Numbered from the stretch's first letter, positions 18,398-28,903 are shown. The stretch is 61,231 bases of DNA from Aquipseudomonas alcaligenes MRY13-0052 (GCA_000474255.1 BATO01000032.1:1-61231), one strand, 5' to 3'. Translations and numbers: made by a program. The notes: a model not told the origin generated them from the sequence alone.

Positions 18398-20677
18398 TCA
18401 CCGCGCCCCACGCAACAACCGCAAGCCGTTGAACACCACCAGCAAGCTGGCGCCCATGTCGGCAAACACGGCCATCCACAGGGTGCCCATGCCGGCCAGG
18501 GTGAGGGCGAGGAACAGCGCCTTGATGCCCAGGGCCAGGACGATGTTCTGCACCAGCACCGCGTGGGTGCGGCGCGAGAGGCGGATGAACAGCGGCAGCT
18601 TGCGCAGGTCGTCGTCCATCAGCGCCACGCCGGCGGTTTCGATGGCGGTGTCGGTGCCGGCGGCGCCCATGGCGAAGCCGATATCGGCGCGGGCCAGGGC
18701 CGGGGCGTCGTTGATGCCGTCGCCGACCATGCCGATGCGCTGGCCGCCCTGCTGGCGACGTTCCACTTCCCGCAGCTTGTCCTCGGGCAGCAGATTGCCC
18801 AGGGCTTCGTCGATGCCCACCTGGGCGGCGATGGCGGCAGCGGTGTGGGGGTTGTCGCCAGTGAGCATCAGGGTGCGCACCCCGAGCTGGTGCAGCTCGG
18901 TCACCGCCTCGCGGCTGGTTTCGCGCACGCCGTCGGCCACCGCGAACAGGGCCATCGGGCCTTCGGCGTCGAGCAGGACGATGGCCGTCTTGCCTTCGCG
19001 CTCGAGACTATCCAGGCGCATCTCCAGGGTGCTGGAGCACAGCCCCAGTTCCTCCACCAGGCGATGGTTGCCCAGGTGGTAGAGGCGCCCGCCGATCAGC
19101 CCCTTGACCCCGCGGCCCGGCAGCGCGGCCAGGTCGTCGACGCCGTGCAGGGCGATGCCGTCGGCCTCGGCGGCGCGGGCCAGGGCCTGGGACACCGGAT
19201 GGTCCGAGCGCGCGGCGAGGCTGGCGGCCAGGGTGCGCGCCTCATCGGCGCGGCCCTCGCGCAGGGGCACATAGTCGGTCTGCTGCGGGCGGCCTTCGGT
19301 GAGGGTGCCGGTCTTGTCCAGGGCAACCCAGGCCAGCTGACGGCCCATTTCCAGGTAAACGCCGCCCTTGACCAGCACGCCACGGCGCGCGGCGGCGGCC
19401 AGGCCGCTGACTAGGGTCACCGGGGTGGAGATCACCAGGGCGCAGGGGCAGGCGATCACCAGCAGCACCAGGGCGCGGTACACCCAGTCGAGCCAGGCGC
19501 CCTGCATCAGCAGCGGCGGCAGCACGGCGGTGAGCAGGGCGAGGACGAACACCGTGGGCGTATAGATGCGCGAGAAGCTGTCGACGAAGCGCTGGGTCGG
19601 TGCGCGGGTGCCCTGGGCCTCTTCCACGGCGTGGATGATGCGCGCCAGGGTGCTGTCGTTGGCGGCGCGGGTGACGCGGTATTCCAGCTCGCCCTCGCCG
19701 TTGATGGTGCCGGCGAACAGCGGGTCGCCCGGCTCCTTGTCCACCGGCAGGCTCTCGCCAGTGATGGGTGCCTGGTTGACGCCGGAGCGGCCCACCAGCA
19801 GCTCGCCGTCCAGGGCGATGCGCTCACCGGGGCGCACGCGCACCCGGGCATCGGGGCGCACTTCGCTGGCCGGCATCTCGCGCCATTGGCCGTCCACCTG
19901 CACGGTGGCCTGTTGCGGGGCCAGGTCCAGCAGGCCACGGATGGCGTTGCGCGCGCGGTCCAGCGACTTGGCTTCGATCAGCTCGGCGAGGGCGAAGAGC
20001 ACGCTGACCATGGCCGCCTCGGGCCACTGGCCGATCAGCAGGGCGCCGGTCACGGCGATGCTCATCAGGGCGTTGATGTTGAGGTTGCGGTTCTTCAGGG
20101 CGATCCAGCCCTTGCGGTAGGTGGGCAGGCCGGCGGTGGCGATGGCCAGCAGCGCCAGGCCGGCTTCCAGCCACACGGGCCCGAAGCCGAACCATTCGCA
20201 GGCTTCGGCGGCGAGCGCGGCGACACCGGCCAGTGCCAGGGGCCACCAGGGTTTGTCGGCGGGCTTGGCGGGGGGCGAGGCGGCGTCCAGCGGTTCGGCC
20301 TGCATGCCCAGCTGGGCCACCAGCTTCTGCAGCGGTGCCAGCTCGGTGAAGCGGTGCTGCACCTTGAGCACGCGCTGCATGAGGTTGAACTCCAGCGCCT
20401 CCACCGCCGCGACCTTGCCCAGGGCATCCCGCAGCAGGCGTTCCTCGGTGGGGCAGTCCATGGCGTCGATGCGCAGGCTGCTCCAGCGCAGCTCGCCCAG
20501 GGGCGCATCCATGGCCTCGGTCGCCAGGGCGGGTTGGGCATGCTCGTGGGCATGGCCGTCGTGGTCATGGTGATGGTCATGGCCGTGCTCATGGTCGTGC
20601 GCATGGCCATGATCGTGCCGCGCCGGGCTGGGACGCGGGTTCGAATGATCGTGGTTGCAGCAGTTGTCCTGGCTCAT
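18398..20677 (-). CDS. cadA: Heavy-metal P1B-type ATPase (Zn/Cd/Pb exporter, CadA/ZntA type)
   Basis: 759 residues from the ATG at 20677, which has GGAG upstream; the longer frame to 20725 adds residues without a site and runs over the operator. The N-terminus is very His/Asp-rich (residues ~5-45, many HDH and HGH repeats). An HMA-like domain follows with MDCPTEE, then the phosphatase loop (ITGESLPVDKEPGD), the membrane metal site CPC (IACPCALVIST), phosphorylation site DKTGTLTEG and hinge GDGINDAPAL. It pumps soft divalent metals out of the cytoplasm. The divergent MerR regulator and shared operator support metal-induced expression. Confidence 0.93.
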   Translation of the reverse strand: MSQDNCCNHDHSNPRPSPARHDHGHAHDHEHGHDHHHDHDGHAHEHAQPALATEAMDAPLGELRWSSLRIDAMDCPTEERLLRDALGKVAAVEALEFNLMQRVLKVQHRFTELAPLQKLVAQLGMQAEPLDAASPPAKPADKPWWPLALAGVAALAAEACEWFGFGPVWLEAGLALLAIATAGLPTYRKGWIALKNRNLNINALMSIAVTGALLIGQWPEAAMVSVLFALAELIEAKSLDRARNAIRGLLDLAPQQATVQVDGQWREMPASEVRPDARVRVRPGERIALDGELLVGRSGVNQAPITGESLPVDKEPGDPLFAGTINGEGELEYRVTRAANDSTLARIIHAVEEAQGTRAPTQRFVDSFSRIYTPTVFVLALLTAVLPPLLMQGAWLDWVYRALVLLVIACPCALVISTPVTLVSGLAAAARRGVLVKGGVYLEMGRQLAWVALDKTGTLTEGRPQQTDYVPLREGRADEARTLAASLAARSDHPVSQALARAAEADGIALHGVDDLAALPGRGVKGLIGGRLYHLGNHRLVEELGLCSSTLEMRLDSLEREGKTAIVLLDAEGPMALFAVADGVRETSREAVTELHQLGVRTLMLTGDNPHTAAAIAAQVGIDEALGNLLPEDKLREVERRQQGGQRIGMVGDGINDAPALARADIGFAMGAAGTDTAIETAGVALMDDDLRKLPLFIRLSRRTHAVLVQNIVLALGIKALFLALTLAGMGTLWMAVFADMGASLLVVFNGLRLLRGAR

Positions 20678-20713
20678 CGCGGACTCCATTGACGGGAATG
20701 GTGCTGATTGCAC

Positions 20714-20734
20714 ACCCTGTAGCAACTACAGAGT
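20714..20734. promoter_or_regulatory. MerR/CadR-type operator in the divergent promoter
   Basis: ACCCTGTAG-CAA-CTACAGAGT: an imperfect palindrome (9+3+9) of the form bound by CadR/PbrR/ZntR regulators, placed between the divergent ATPase and regulator genes. MerR-family operators sit between -35 and -10 with a long spacer, which the regulator untwists when metal binds. Confidence 0.85.
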
Positions 20735-20752
20735 CAAGCAGGGGAATGAACC

Positions 20753-21220
20753 ATGAAGATCGGCGAGCTGGCACGACTGACCGATTGCCCGGTGGAGACC
20801 ATCCGCTACTACGAGCGCGAAGGGCTGCTGCCGGAGCCGTCCCGCAGCGAGGGCAACTACCGCCAGTACACCCAGGCCCACGTGGAGCGCCTGGCCTTTA
20901 TCCGCCACTGCCGTTCCCTGGACATGACCCAGCAGGAAATCCGCGAGCTGCTGCGCCTGCGCGACAGCCCCGAGGCGGACTGCACCGCCGCCAACCGGCT
21001 GATCGACGAGCACATGCACCATGTGGAGGTGCGCATTGCCGAACTGCGTTCGCTGCAGGAACAGCTGCGTGCCCTGCGGGCCCATTGCCAGATCGCCGGC
21101 AGCAGCGAGTCCTGCGGGATTCTCCGTGAGCTGGAGCAGCCGGCGCCGCCCAGCGTGATCTCCGATTCCTGCGCCGAGGCTGGGCACCTGCATGTGCCGG
21201 GGGTGCACAAGCGGCATTGA
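20753..21220 (+). CDS. cadR: MerR-family metal-responsive regulator, CadR type
   Basis: 155 residues. The N-terminal winged HTH is typical (MKIGELARLTDCPVETIRYY), followed by a dimerisation helix. Cys lies near residue 80, and the metal loop is CQIAGSSESCGI (two Cys, seven residues apart... eight-residue spacing). A His-rich tail (HLHVPGVHKRH) matches the CadR sub-group, which has a second metal site. It should sense Cd/Zn/Pb and activate the divergent ATPase gene. Confidence 0.9.
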   Translation: MKIGELARLTDCPVETIRYYEREGLLPEPSRSEGNYRQYTQAHVERLAFIRHCRSLDMTQQEIRELLRLRDSPEADCTAANRLIDEHMHHVEVRIAELRSLQEQLRALRAHCQIAGSSESCGILRELEQPAPPSVISDSCAEAGHLHVPGVHKRH

Positions 21221-21267
21221 GGGGGCGGCGTTTCATCTGCAACGGTGTGCCGCGCTCGACTCCGCCT

Positions 21268-21318
21268 GGTGGAGGTAAAGAGCGTCATCCACCCTGCACA
21301 GCGGTCATGTCCGTGCGG
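21268..21318 (+). repeat. Intergenic repeat family B, copy 3
   Basis: GGTGGAGGTAAAGAGCGTCA and following bases, aligned over about 51 bp to 18283-18333. It lies between the convergent ends of the MerR gene and the next minus-strand gene. Confidence 0.7.
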
Positions 21319-21330
21319 TGGCCTGCGGGG

Positions 21331-22068
21331 CTACCGGGCTTCGAACACGAAGGGGTTCTGCGGGTCGGGGAACTGCAGGCGGTGGTGTTCCGCGGACGTC
21401 TTGCTGCCGGGTTGCAGGTAGTCCACCCGCAGGCCAACCGGCTCGTTATCGACGGTCTCTTCCAGGTAGGCATTGCTCGGGTAGAGGAAGCTGCCTTGGG
21501 GGGCTTCGCGCACCGCCGCGCAGGAGGCGAACAGCGGGGGCAGGTTGTAGAGCGTCTGCCCTTGCACCAGCAGCACCTGGGTGTAGCGATCGGCACGGCC
21601 GCTGCCCTTGGCCGGCAGTTCCAGGCAGAAGGATTCGCCCTTGCGCCAGGCGGTGATGCCATGGAGCCCTTCCGGGTCGATCGAGGCGCCGGCCTGCCAA
21701 TCGGCCGGGGCGAGGTCGGTGACAGCTGCCAGGCTCCAGTGGCGCTCGCCGATGTCCAGGCGCTGGCCGTCGAAGGCGATCTCGGGCATGCCCGCTGGCG
21801 GCTCACCTTCCAGCGCGCCCGGGGCGCTCCATTGCTCCGAGTCGTAGCGCTTCACCGCTGCCGCCATGGCGTTGACCCAAAGGCACTGCTGCGCCTCGGT
21901 GCAGGCCAGGGACAGCTCGCTGCCGGCCCCTTCGAACAGGTTGCCGCCGAGGGACCGGTAGAAGGCCTCGTAGCCTTCGAAACGCAGGGGCTCGGCCGGT
22001 GCCGAGAAGGGCAGGGCGGTGCAGAAGGCGAGTGCCAGAACCTGGCGTGAGCGGGCGAATGACGGCAT
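21331..22068 (-). CDS. Hypothetical secreted/periplasmic protein
   Basis: 245 residues from the ATG at 22068, chosen because it gives a clean signal peptide (LALAFCTALPFSAPA, cut near residue 24). ATGs at 22101 and 22161 extend the frame without adding recognised sequence. The mature protein has four Cys (LACTEAQQCLW, SFCLEL, FASCAAV) suited to disulphides. No family recognised. It is monocistronic: the lptF terminator lies upstream. Confidence 0.7.
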   Translation of the reverse strand: MPSFARSRQVLALAFCTALPFSAPAEPLRFEGYEAFYRSLGGNLFEGAGSELSLACTEAQQCLWVNAMAAAVKRYDSEQWSAPGALEGEPPAGMPEIAFDGQRLDIGERHWSLAAVTDLAPADWQAGASIDPEGLHGITAWRKGESFCLELPAKGSGRADRYTQVLLVQGQTLYNLPPLFASCAAVREAPQGSFLYPSNAYLEETVDNEPVGLRVDYLQPGSKTSAEHHRLQFPDPQNPFVFEAR

Positions 22069-22158
22069 TTTCCCTGATCTCCGGGGCGCGATGGCTTGCA
22101 TCCTAGCGAGGCGGCCGGCCTTGCGGAAACGGCGATCGGCGCGGCGCCAAGTCGCGCA

Positions 22159-22190
22159 CAAAAAAGCCCGCCGGGGAGGCGGGCTTTTTC
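22159..22190 (-). terminator. Bidirectional Rho-independent terminator after lptF
   Basis: AAAAAGCCCGCC-GGGGA-GGCGGGCTTTTT: strong stem flanked by A- and T-runs, 13 bp beyond the lptF stop. Confidence 0.93.
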
Positions 22191-22202
22191 ATTACCGAAG
22201 GA

Positions 22203-22982
22203 TCAAAGCGCAGCGCGCGGGGCGACCGGGCCGGGACCGTTGGCGATGGTCACTTCCACACGACGGTTCAGCGTGCGCGAGGAGGCGGAGGCATTGCTGG
22301 CCACCGGATAGTCCTTGCCGAAGCCGTGGGTGGTGATGCGCGTGGGGTTCACACCCATGGCCACCAGGGCGCGGCGCACCGAGTCGGCACGGGCCTGGGA
22401 CAGGCGCAGGTTGTGGTCGACGGTGCCGGTGTTGTCGGTGAAGCCTTCCACCACCACCTGGCGATCCGGGTTCTGCACCAGGAAGTTGCCCAGTTGCTGG
22501 ACGTTGCTCATGCCGTTGGGGTTGAGCTCGGCGCGGTCCACTTCGAACAGCACGTCACCCAGGGTCACCACCTGGCCACGGTCGGTCTGCTTGGCCTTGA
22601 GCTGGTTGACCAGTACATCCACCTGCTGGTTGCGCGCATCCAGCTGGGCCTGGGTGCGCTGGGCCGGCGCGTTGGCCAGGGCCTCTTCGGCGGCCTTCTG
22701 CTTGATGGTCTGGCGGGCCAGCTCGACGCGCTGGTTGGTGATGTAGGCGAGCTGGTCGACCTGCACCTGGTCCTGCTTGTCGGCGTAGGCCTGTTCGGCG
22801 CGGCTCAGCATGTCGCCGGCCTCCTTGGTTTCCAGGGCCGCCAGGGTGTTGGCCTGGGGCTCGGCCTGCAGCTCGGAGTAGTTGCTGCGTGCCTGGTCCA
22901 GGTTAGGGTTGGGCTTGGAGGCGCAGGCCACCAGCGCCAGGCTGAGTACGGAGAGAGCGGAAACTGTGATCAGCTTATTCAT
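22203..22982 (-). CDS. lptF: OmpA-family lipoprotein, LptF-like
   Basis: 259 residues. Lipoprotein signal with lipobox LVAC (Cys near residue 20). A helical DUF4398-like region covers ~25-130. The C-terminal OmpA-like peptidoglycan-binding domain has motifs FEVDRAELNPNG, VEGFTDNTGTVDHN, LSQARADSVRRAL and NRRVEV. It would tether the outer membrane to peptidoglycan; in P. aeruginosa LptF is linked to mucoid and stress states. It is preceded by a second lipoprotein gene with a related helical domain, in the same transcript. Confidence 0.88.
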   Translation of the reverse strand: MNKLITVSALSVLSLALVACASKPNPNLDQARSNYSELQAEPQANTLAALETKEAGDMLSRAEQAYADKQDQVQVDQLAYITNQRVELARQTIKQKAAEEALANAPAQRTQAQLDARNQQVDVLVNQLKAKQTDRGQVVTLGDVLFEVDRAELNPNGMSNVQQLGNFLVQNPDRQVVVEGFTDNTGTVDHNLRLSQARADSVRRALVAMGVNPTRITTHGFGKDYPVASNASASSRTLNRRVEVTIANGPGPVAPRAAL

Positions 22983-23023
22983 GACGGATCATCCTTATCG
23001 AGGCGGAAAGAGGGCGGCGCGGA

Positions 23024-23419
23024 TCACTGCACGATGATCGGCTGGCGCGAGCCTTCCTCGCGAATCTGCTGGACGCCTTTCTGGGCGTCATCCAGGGTTT
23101 TCTGGGCCTTGGTGGCCAGGGCCTTGCGCTCGGCGACGCGGGCGTCCCATTCGGCCTGCTCGGCGATGCGGCGGGCTTCGTCGTAACGCTCTTCACGCAG
23201 CAGGTTCTCGGCCTGGGCCAGCTTGTCCTGGGCGTTCTTCATTTCCACCGGGGCGTACTGTGGGCTGCCGGCGCTGACGGCGCTCTTGACCACGGTATTG
23301 GTCACGGCGAACTGTTCGGTGGGCGGATTGCCGGCGCAGCCGACGAGCAGGGCGCTACCGCCGGCGACCAGGGCGGCCAGGACTGTTCTGCGAATCGTTA
23401 CAGCAGGGCTTGTCTTCAT
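23024..23419 (-). CDS. DUF4398-domain lipoprotein
   Basis: 131 residues from the ATG at 23419 (GGAG nine bases upstream); an ATG at 23434 with GAGGT upstream is equally possible. Lipobox LVGC, then a long alpha-helical region rich in Ala, Glu and Lys. It resembles the N-terminal half of the next gene product (LptF), so the two may form a helical complex in the periplasm. The two genes are 41 bp apart. Confidence 0.82.
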   Translation of the reverse strand: MKTSPAVTIRRTVLAALVAGGSALLVGCAGNPPTEQFAVTNTVVKSAVSAGSPQYAPVEMKNAQDKLAQAENLLREERYDEARRIAEQAEWDARVAERKALATKAQKTLDDAQKGVQQIREEGSRQPIIVQ

Positions 23420-23434
23420 GATGTTCAGCTCCAT

Positions 23435-23736
23435 TGGAATTACCTCGCCATTTCAGATCTCATGGCAACTTGCCTGCCAGATGCATGCTTAGGGCCGCTA
23501 GATCGACGATTTTCCGCCAAAAATCACCGACTAATGGTTGATGCGCTGGCGTGCTTTTTGTGACAGGGGCAATTCTGGAAATGTTCAATAAAATTTACGT
23601 AAATACCCTGGAAAGCCCGCCGCACAAGGGCTGCGGGCGATGGGCCGAGCCCTTCATGTCATGGCATGCAACGAGGGGGAGGTAGGCAAGATAGGCGGGC
23701 AGCGCCGGCCCCAGGGCGGGGCCGGGCAATGGGCGA
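23435..23736. other. Intergenic region upstream of the lipoprotein operon
   Basis: About 300 bp with no ORF. It is visibly more AT-rich than the surroundings (23520-23610), so the promoter of the two-lipoprotein operon should lie here. No convincing sigma-70 pair seen. Confidence 0.4.
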
Positions 23737-24081
23737 TCAGTGCTCGGTGCTGTCGTGCTGCTGGTCGAACTGGCGCAGGTGCTTGCGGGAAAGGGCGAGG
23801 AAGCGTGGCGTGGGTCCGATGTCCTCGAAGAGCGGGTCACCCTGCTCGTCGGTGGCCACCACCTTGCTGCCCTTGACGTAGGGCAGGCTGGCTTCGAGCT
23901 CCTCGAGGGCGGCGCCGAGCAATTCGCCGAGCAATTCCTCCAGGCTGCGCTTGGGGTACATCTCGTTGAGGGCGGCGAGTCGTGCCGCGGATTCCACATC
24001 CAGGTGGATGCTGTACTAGCTGCGGGTCAGGCGACCCTTGGCGTTTTCTTCCCAATGGCGGATCAGTTCGCGGATCTTCAT
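23737..24081 (-). pseudogene. Small conserved hypothetical gene interrupted by an in-frame amber codon
   Basis: From the ATG at 24081 (AGAGGTG upstream) the frame reads MKIRELIRHWEENAKG then RLTRS, TAG at 24018-24016 (codon 22), and continues YSIHLDVESAARLAALNEM to a stop at 23737, 114 residues in all. The sequence on both sides of the TAG looks coding and in the same frame. A single G-to-T change from GAG (Glu) would explain it. A GTG at 23997 could restart an 86-residue C-terminal product. Either a recent null allele, read-through, or a sequencing error. Family not recognised; it lies divergent from ppc. Confidence 0.75.
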
Positions 24082-24241
24082 GGTCACCTCTTGCCGGGCC
24101 CGCTCGTGGCGGGCGCTTCTGGGGCCCGCCTGTCTTCAGCCTAGCTCGCCGGGGACGATGCAGCGGCATGGTGTCGCACCCTTGTAAGTCGATGGCGCCC
24201 TCGGCACTCTGGGGGCTCGACATCTCTCTGGGGAGCCTGTC

Positions 24242-26878
24242 ATGGCGGAAATCGACGCACGCTTGCGCGAAGACGTTCACCTGCTCGGCGAATTGCTGGG
24301 CAATACCATCCGCGCCCATCAGGGCGAGGCCTTCCTGGAAAAAATCGAGCGCATCCGCAAGGGCGCCAAGGCGGCCCGCAAGGGCTCGCGGCAGGGCGAG
24401 CAGCAGCTCAACGAGGCCCTCGATGATCTCACTGCCGATGAGTTGCTGCCGGTGGCCCGGGCCTTCAACCAGTTCCTCAATCTGGCCAATATCGCCGAGC
24501 AGTACCACCGCATCCGCCGGCGCGGGCCACAGGAGCCGGAGCTCTTCGAGAAGCGCGTGCTGCCGGAGCTGCTGCAGCGCCTGGGCGCCGCCGGGCATTC
24601 GCCGGACCAACTGGCACGCCAGGTGGCGCGGCTGGATATCGAGCTGGTGCTGACCGCCCACCCCACCGAGGTGGCGCGGCGGACGCTGATCCAGAAGTAC
24701 GACGCCATGGCCGCTCAACTGGCGGCCCAGGACCACAGCGACCTCAGCGCCGACGAGCGCGCCAAGGTGCACACCGCCCTGGAGCGGCTGATCGCCGAGG
24801 CCTGGTTCACCGACGAGATCCGCCGCAGCCGGCCGACGCCGGTGGACGAGGCCAAATGGGGTTTCGCGGTGATCGAGCATTCCCTCTGGCACGCGTTGCC
24901 GGAATTCATCCGCCAGACCGACCGCACCCTGCATGCCGCCACCGGCCTGCACTTGCCCCTGACCGCCGCGCCGGTGCGCTTCGCCTCGTGGATGGGCGGT
25001 GACCGCGACGGCAACCCCAATGTCACTGCCGCCGTGAGCCGCGAAGTACTGCTGCTGGCGCGCTGGATGGCCGCCGACCTCTACCTGCGTGATGTCGACC
25101 ACCTGGCCGCCGAGCTGTCCATGCACCAGGCCAGCGATGAATTGCGCGTACGCGTGGGCGTGCACCCCGAGCCCTACCGGGCGCTGCTCAAGCAATTGCG
25201 CGAACGCCTGCGCGCCACCCGCGCCTGGGCCCAAGCGGCGCTGGATGGCGAGGTGGCGGCCGGCCCCGAGGTGCTGCAGGACAACCAGCAACTGCTGGAG
25301 CCCCTGGAACTCTGCTACCACTCCCTGCACGCCTGCGGCATGGGCGTGATCGCCGATGGCGCGTTGCTCGACTGCCTGCGCCGCGCGGCCTGCTTCGGCC
25401 TGTTCCTGGTGCGCCTGGACGTGCGCCAGGACTCCGCCCGTCATCGCGCCGCCCTGGCAGAAATCACCGACTACCTGGGGCTCGGCGACTACGCGGCCTG
25501 GGACGAGGACGCGCGCCTGGCCTTCCTCCAGCGCGAGCTGGACAACCGCCGCCCGCTGCTGCCGCCCCATCACAAGCCGTCCGCCGAAACCGCCGAGGTG
25601 CTCGCCACCTGCCGCGTGGTGGCCTCGGCACCGGCGGCCTCCATGGGCTCCTATGTCATCTCCATGGCCGGCGCGCCTTCCGATGTGCTGGCCGTGCAAC
25701 TGCTGCTGAAGGAGGCCGGGCTGCAGCGGCCGATCCGCGTGGTGCCGCTGTTCGAGACCCTCGCCGACCTGGACAACGCCGCCCCGGCCATCGACCGGCT
25801 GCTGGGCCTGCCCGGCTACCGCTCGCGCCTGCACGGCCCGCAGGAAGTGATGATCGGCTACTCCGACTCGGCCAAGGACGCCGGCACCACGGCCGCCGCT
25901 TGGGCCCAGTACCGCGCCCAGGAAGCGCTGGTGGAAACCTGCCGCCAGCATCAGGTCGAACTGCTGCTGTTCCACGGCCGCGGCGGCACCGTGGGGCGTG
26001 GCGGTGGCCCGGCCCACGCGGCGATCCTGTCGCAACCGCCGGGTTCGGTGGCGGGGCGTTTCCGCACCACCGAGCAGGGCGAGATGATCCGCTTCAAGTT
26101 CGGCCTGCCGGACGTCGCCGTGCAGAACCTCGACCTTTACCTGGCGGCGGTGCTGGAGGCGACCCTGTTGCCGCCCCCGCAACCCGAGCCTGCCTGGCGC
26201 GCCGAAATGGACCGCCTCGCCGCCGAAGGCGTGGCCGGCTACCGGGCGGTGGTGCGCGAGCACGAGCAGTTCGTCGAGTACTTCCGCCAGGCCACGCCGG
26301 AGCAGGAGCTGGGTCGCCTGCCCCTGGGCAGCCGCCCGGCCAAGCGCCGCGCCGGTGGCGTGGAAAGCCTGCGGGCGATCCCCTGGATATTCGCCTGGAC
26401 CCAGACCCGCCTGATGCTGCCGGCCTGGCTGGGCTGGGAGCGGGCGCTGCAGAGCGCGGTGGAGCGGGGCGAGCTGGCGCTGTTGCAGGAGATGCGCGAG
26501 CGCTGGCCGTTCTTCGCCACCCGCATCGATATGCTGGAAATGGTCCTGGCCAAGGCCGACGGCAATATCGCCGAACTCTATGACTCGCGACTGGTAGAAA
26601 AGCAACTGTTGCCGCTGGGTGCGCATCTACGCGACCTATTGTCGCAGGCCTGTACGACCGTACTAGGGGTGACCGGGCAGTCCGAGCTTCTGGCGTCCAG
26701 TCCCGAGACCCGCGAGGCCATCAGTGTGCGCAACACCTACCTCGACCCGCTGCACCTGCTCCAGACGGAGCTTCTGGCCCGTTCCAGGCGCGCCGAGAAC
26801 AGCGCCGAAGGCCCCTTGGAACAGGCGTTGCTGGTGAGCGTGGCGGGCATTGCGGCGGGCCTGAGGAACACCGGCTGA
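24242..26878 (+). CDS. ppc: Phosphoenolpyruvate carboxylase
   Basis: 878 residues, normal length. Catalytic signatures: [12 protein letters not shown] (active-site His near residue 141), [27 protein letters not shown], and the conserved C-terminal NTG. It carboxylates PEP to oxaloacetate to refill the TCA cycle. The ATG has GGGGAG six bases upstream. Divergent from the amber-interrupted gene. Confidence 0.97.
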   Translation: MAEIDARLREDVHLLGELLGNTIRAHQGEAFLEKIERIRKGAKAARKGSRQGEQQLNEALDDLTADELLPVARAFNQFLNLANIAEQYHRIRRRGPQEPELFEKRVLPELLQRLGAAGHSPDQLARQVARLDIELVLTAHPTEVARRTLIQKYDAMAAQLAAQDHSDLSADERAKVHTALERLIAEAWFTDEIRRSRPTPVDEAKWGFAVIEHSLWHALPEFIRQTDRTLHAATGLHLPLTAAPVRFASWMGGDRDGNPNVTAAVSREVLLLARWMAADLYLRDVDHLAAELSMHQASDELRVRVGVHPEPYRALLKQLRERLRATRAWAQAALDGEVAAGPEVLQDNQQLLEPLELCYHSLHACGMGVIADGALLDCLRRAACFGLFLVRLDVRQDSARHRAALAEITDYLGLGDYAAWDEDARLAFLQRELDNRRPLLPPHHKPSAETAEVLATCRVVASAPAASMGSYVISMAGAPSDVLAVQLLLKEAGLQRPIRVVPLFETLADLDNAAPAIDRLLGLPGYRSRLHGPQEVMIGYSDSAKDAGTTAAAWAQYRAQEALVETCRQHQVELLLFHGRGGTVGRGGGPAHAAILSQPPGSVAGRFRTTEQGEMIRFKFGLPDVAVQNLDLYLAAVLEATLLPPPQPEPAWRAEMDRLAAEGVAGYRAVVREHEQFVEYFRQATPEQELGRLPLGSRPAKRRAGGVESLRAIPWIFAWTQTRLMLPAWLGWERALQSAVERGELALLQEMRERWPFFATRIDMLEMVLAKADGNIAELYDSRLVEKQLLPLGAHLRDLLSQACTTVLGVTGQSELLASSPETREAISVRNTYLDPLHLLQTELLARSRRAENSAEGPLEQALLVSVAGIAAGLRNTG

Positions 26879-27682
<804 letters not shown>

Positions 27683-27702
27683 TCGATCGCTGATCGATTC
27701 GA

Positions 27703-27738
27703 CCAACGGCCCGCTTGCGGGCCGTTGGCGTTTATAAT
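27703..27738 (+). promoter_or_regulatory. adk hairpin overlapping the tsaB -10 element
   Basis: CCAACGGCCCGC-TT-GCGGGCCGTTGG (27703-27728) is a strong stem with a weak T-run, so a partial adk terminator. It is directly followed by TATAAT (27733-27738) and a GCGCGCC discriminator. No good -35 lies at 16-18 bp, so the promoter may be weak or activator-dependent. Confidence 0.6.
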
Positions 27739-27770
27739 GCGCGCCTTTTTCGACCCACCTGGATGCACCG

Positions 27771-28451
27771 ATGACCACCCTGCTGGCCCTGGATACCGCC
27801 ACCGAAGCCTGTTCCGTCGCCCTGCTGCATGACGGCCGCGTGCTCAGTCACTACGAGGTGATCCCGCGCCAGCACGCCCAGCGCCTGCTGCCGATGATCC
27901 AGGACCTGCTGGCCGAGGCCGGTGTCGGCCTGCCCGCCCTCGACGCCATCGCCTTCGGCCGTGGCCCGGGTGCCTTCACCGGCGTGCGCATCGCCGTGGG
28001 TGTGGTCCAGGGCCTGGCCTTCGCGCTCGACCGCCCGGTGCTGCCGGTGTCCAACCTCGCCGTGCTGGCCCAGCGTGCCCACCGCGAGCATGGCGTGACC
28101 CAGGTAGCCGCGGCCATCGATGCGCGCATGGACGAGGTCTACTGGGGTTGCTACCGCCTGGAAGCCGGCGAGATGCGCCTGGCCGGCAGCGAAGCGGTGC
28201 TGCCGCCCGAGCGTGCGGAGCTGCCCCGTGACAGCCAGGGCGAGTGGTTCGGCGCCGGCACCGGCTGGGGCACCTTCGCCTCGCGCATTCCGGTGGCGGT
28301 GAGCGGCCAGGCGCCCGACCTGCTGCCCCACGCGCAGGACCTGCTGACCCTGGCCACCTTCGCCTGGGCCCGCGGTGAAGCGGTGGTGGCGGACGAGGCC
28401 CAGCCGGTTTACCTGCGCGACAACGTCGCCACGCCCAAGGCACCGCGCTGA
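27771..28451 (+). CDS. tsaB: TsaB, tRNA t6A37 threonylcarbamoyl transfer complex subunit
   Basis: 226 residues, ASKHA fold without a metal site. Motifs: LLALDTATEACSVAL, RQHAQRLLPMI, FGRGPGAFTGVRIAVGVVQGLA. It works with TsaD and TsaE to make t6A at position 37 of ANN-reading tRNAs. Downstream of adk, as in P. aeruginosa from memory. Confidence 0.95.
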   Translation: MTTLLALDTATEACSVALLHDGRVLSHYEVIPRQHAQRLLPMIQDLLAEAGVGLPALDAIAFGRGPGAFTGVRIAVGVVQGLAFALDRPVLPVSNLAVLAQRAHREHGVTQVAAAIDARMDEVYWGCYRLEAGEMRLAGSEAVLPPERAELPRDSQGEWFGAGTGWGTFASRIPVAVSGQAPDLLPHAQDLLTLATFAWARGEAVVADEAQPVYLRDNVATPKAPR

Positions 28452-28561
28452 ACGGTCTGACGGCCGGCATTGCCGGGCGTCAGCGGCGATTGAAAATCCC
28501 TGGCCATCCGGCTAGATTTCCACCACATTCGCCAACCCCTTCTTCAGCCTGACCTCCATTG

Positions 28562-28903
28562 ATGCGCATCGACGGCTTCACCTCATCCATCTCGCTGGAT
28601 CGCAGTCCCCGCCAGGGCAGCGCGAATACCGCTTTCCGCGAGGTGCAGCGCGAGGTCGAAACCCGTCGTGACGTGCCGGCCACCCCGGCCAGCACCCAGG
28701 GCTTCGAACAGACCGCCCAGCCGCGCAAGGTCGAGGCCAGCAATGCCAGCAGCAACAGCCTGCCGGCCCGCCCCCAGGACATCGTGCAGCAGCGTAACCT
28801 GAGCAATCGCGCCAACCAGGCCATTGCCAGCTACGCCACCACCGCCAGCTTCGCGTCGGAGACCGACGCGCCGGAAGTCCTCGGGCTCGACCTCTACGCC
28901 TGA
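28562..28903 (+). CDS. Conserved hypothetical protein, low complexity
   Basis: 113 residues from the ATG at 28562; the preceding TTG in frame at 28559 is an alternative. Hydrophilic, rich in Ser, Ala, Thr, Arg and Gln, with no signal or membrane segment, likely disordered. Its stop overlaps the next start by one base (TGATG), which supports it as a real gene in an operon with the DUF72 gene. Confidence 0.65.
   Translation: MRIDGFTSSISLDRSPRQGSANTAFREVQREVETRRDVPATPASTQGFEQTAQPRKVEASNASSNSLPARPQDIVQQRNLSNRANQAIASYATTASFASETDAPEVLGLDLYA

Noticed and set aside
23559-23586. AlgU-like promoter (GAACAT-N17-TCACA on the minus strand) for the lptF operon
   Set aside because: Only a partial match, especially the -10 part; lptF control by AlgU is known in P. 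aeruginosa, but this site is too weak to claim.
23837-26626. 929-codon minus-strand frame opposite ppc
   Set aside because: Mirror of the ppc reading frame; composition (His, Gln, Arg) is artefactual.
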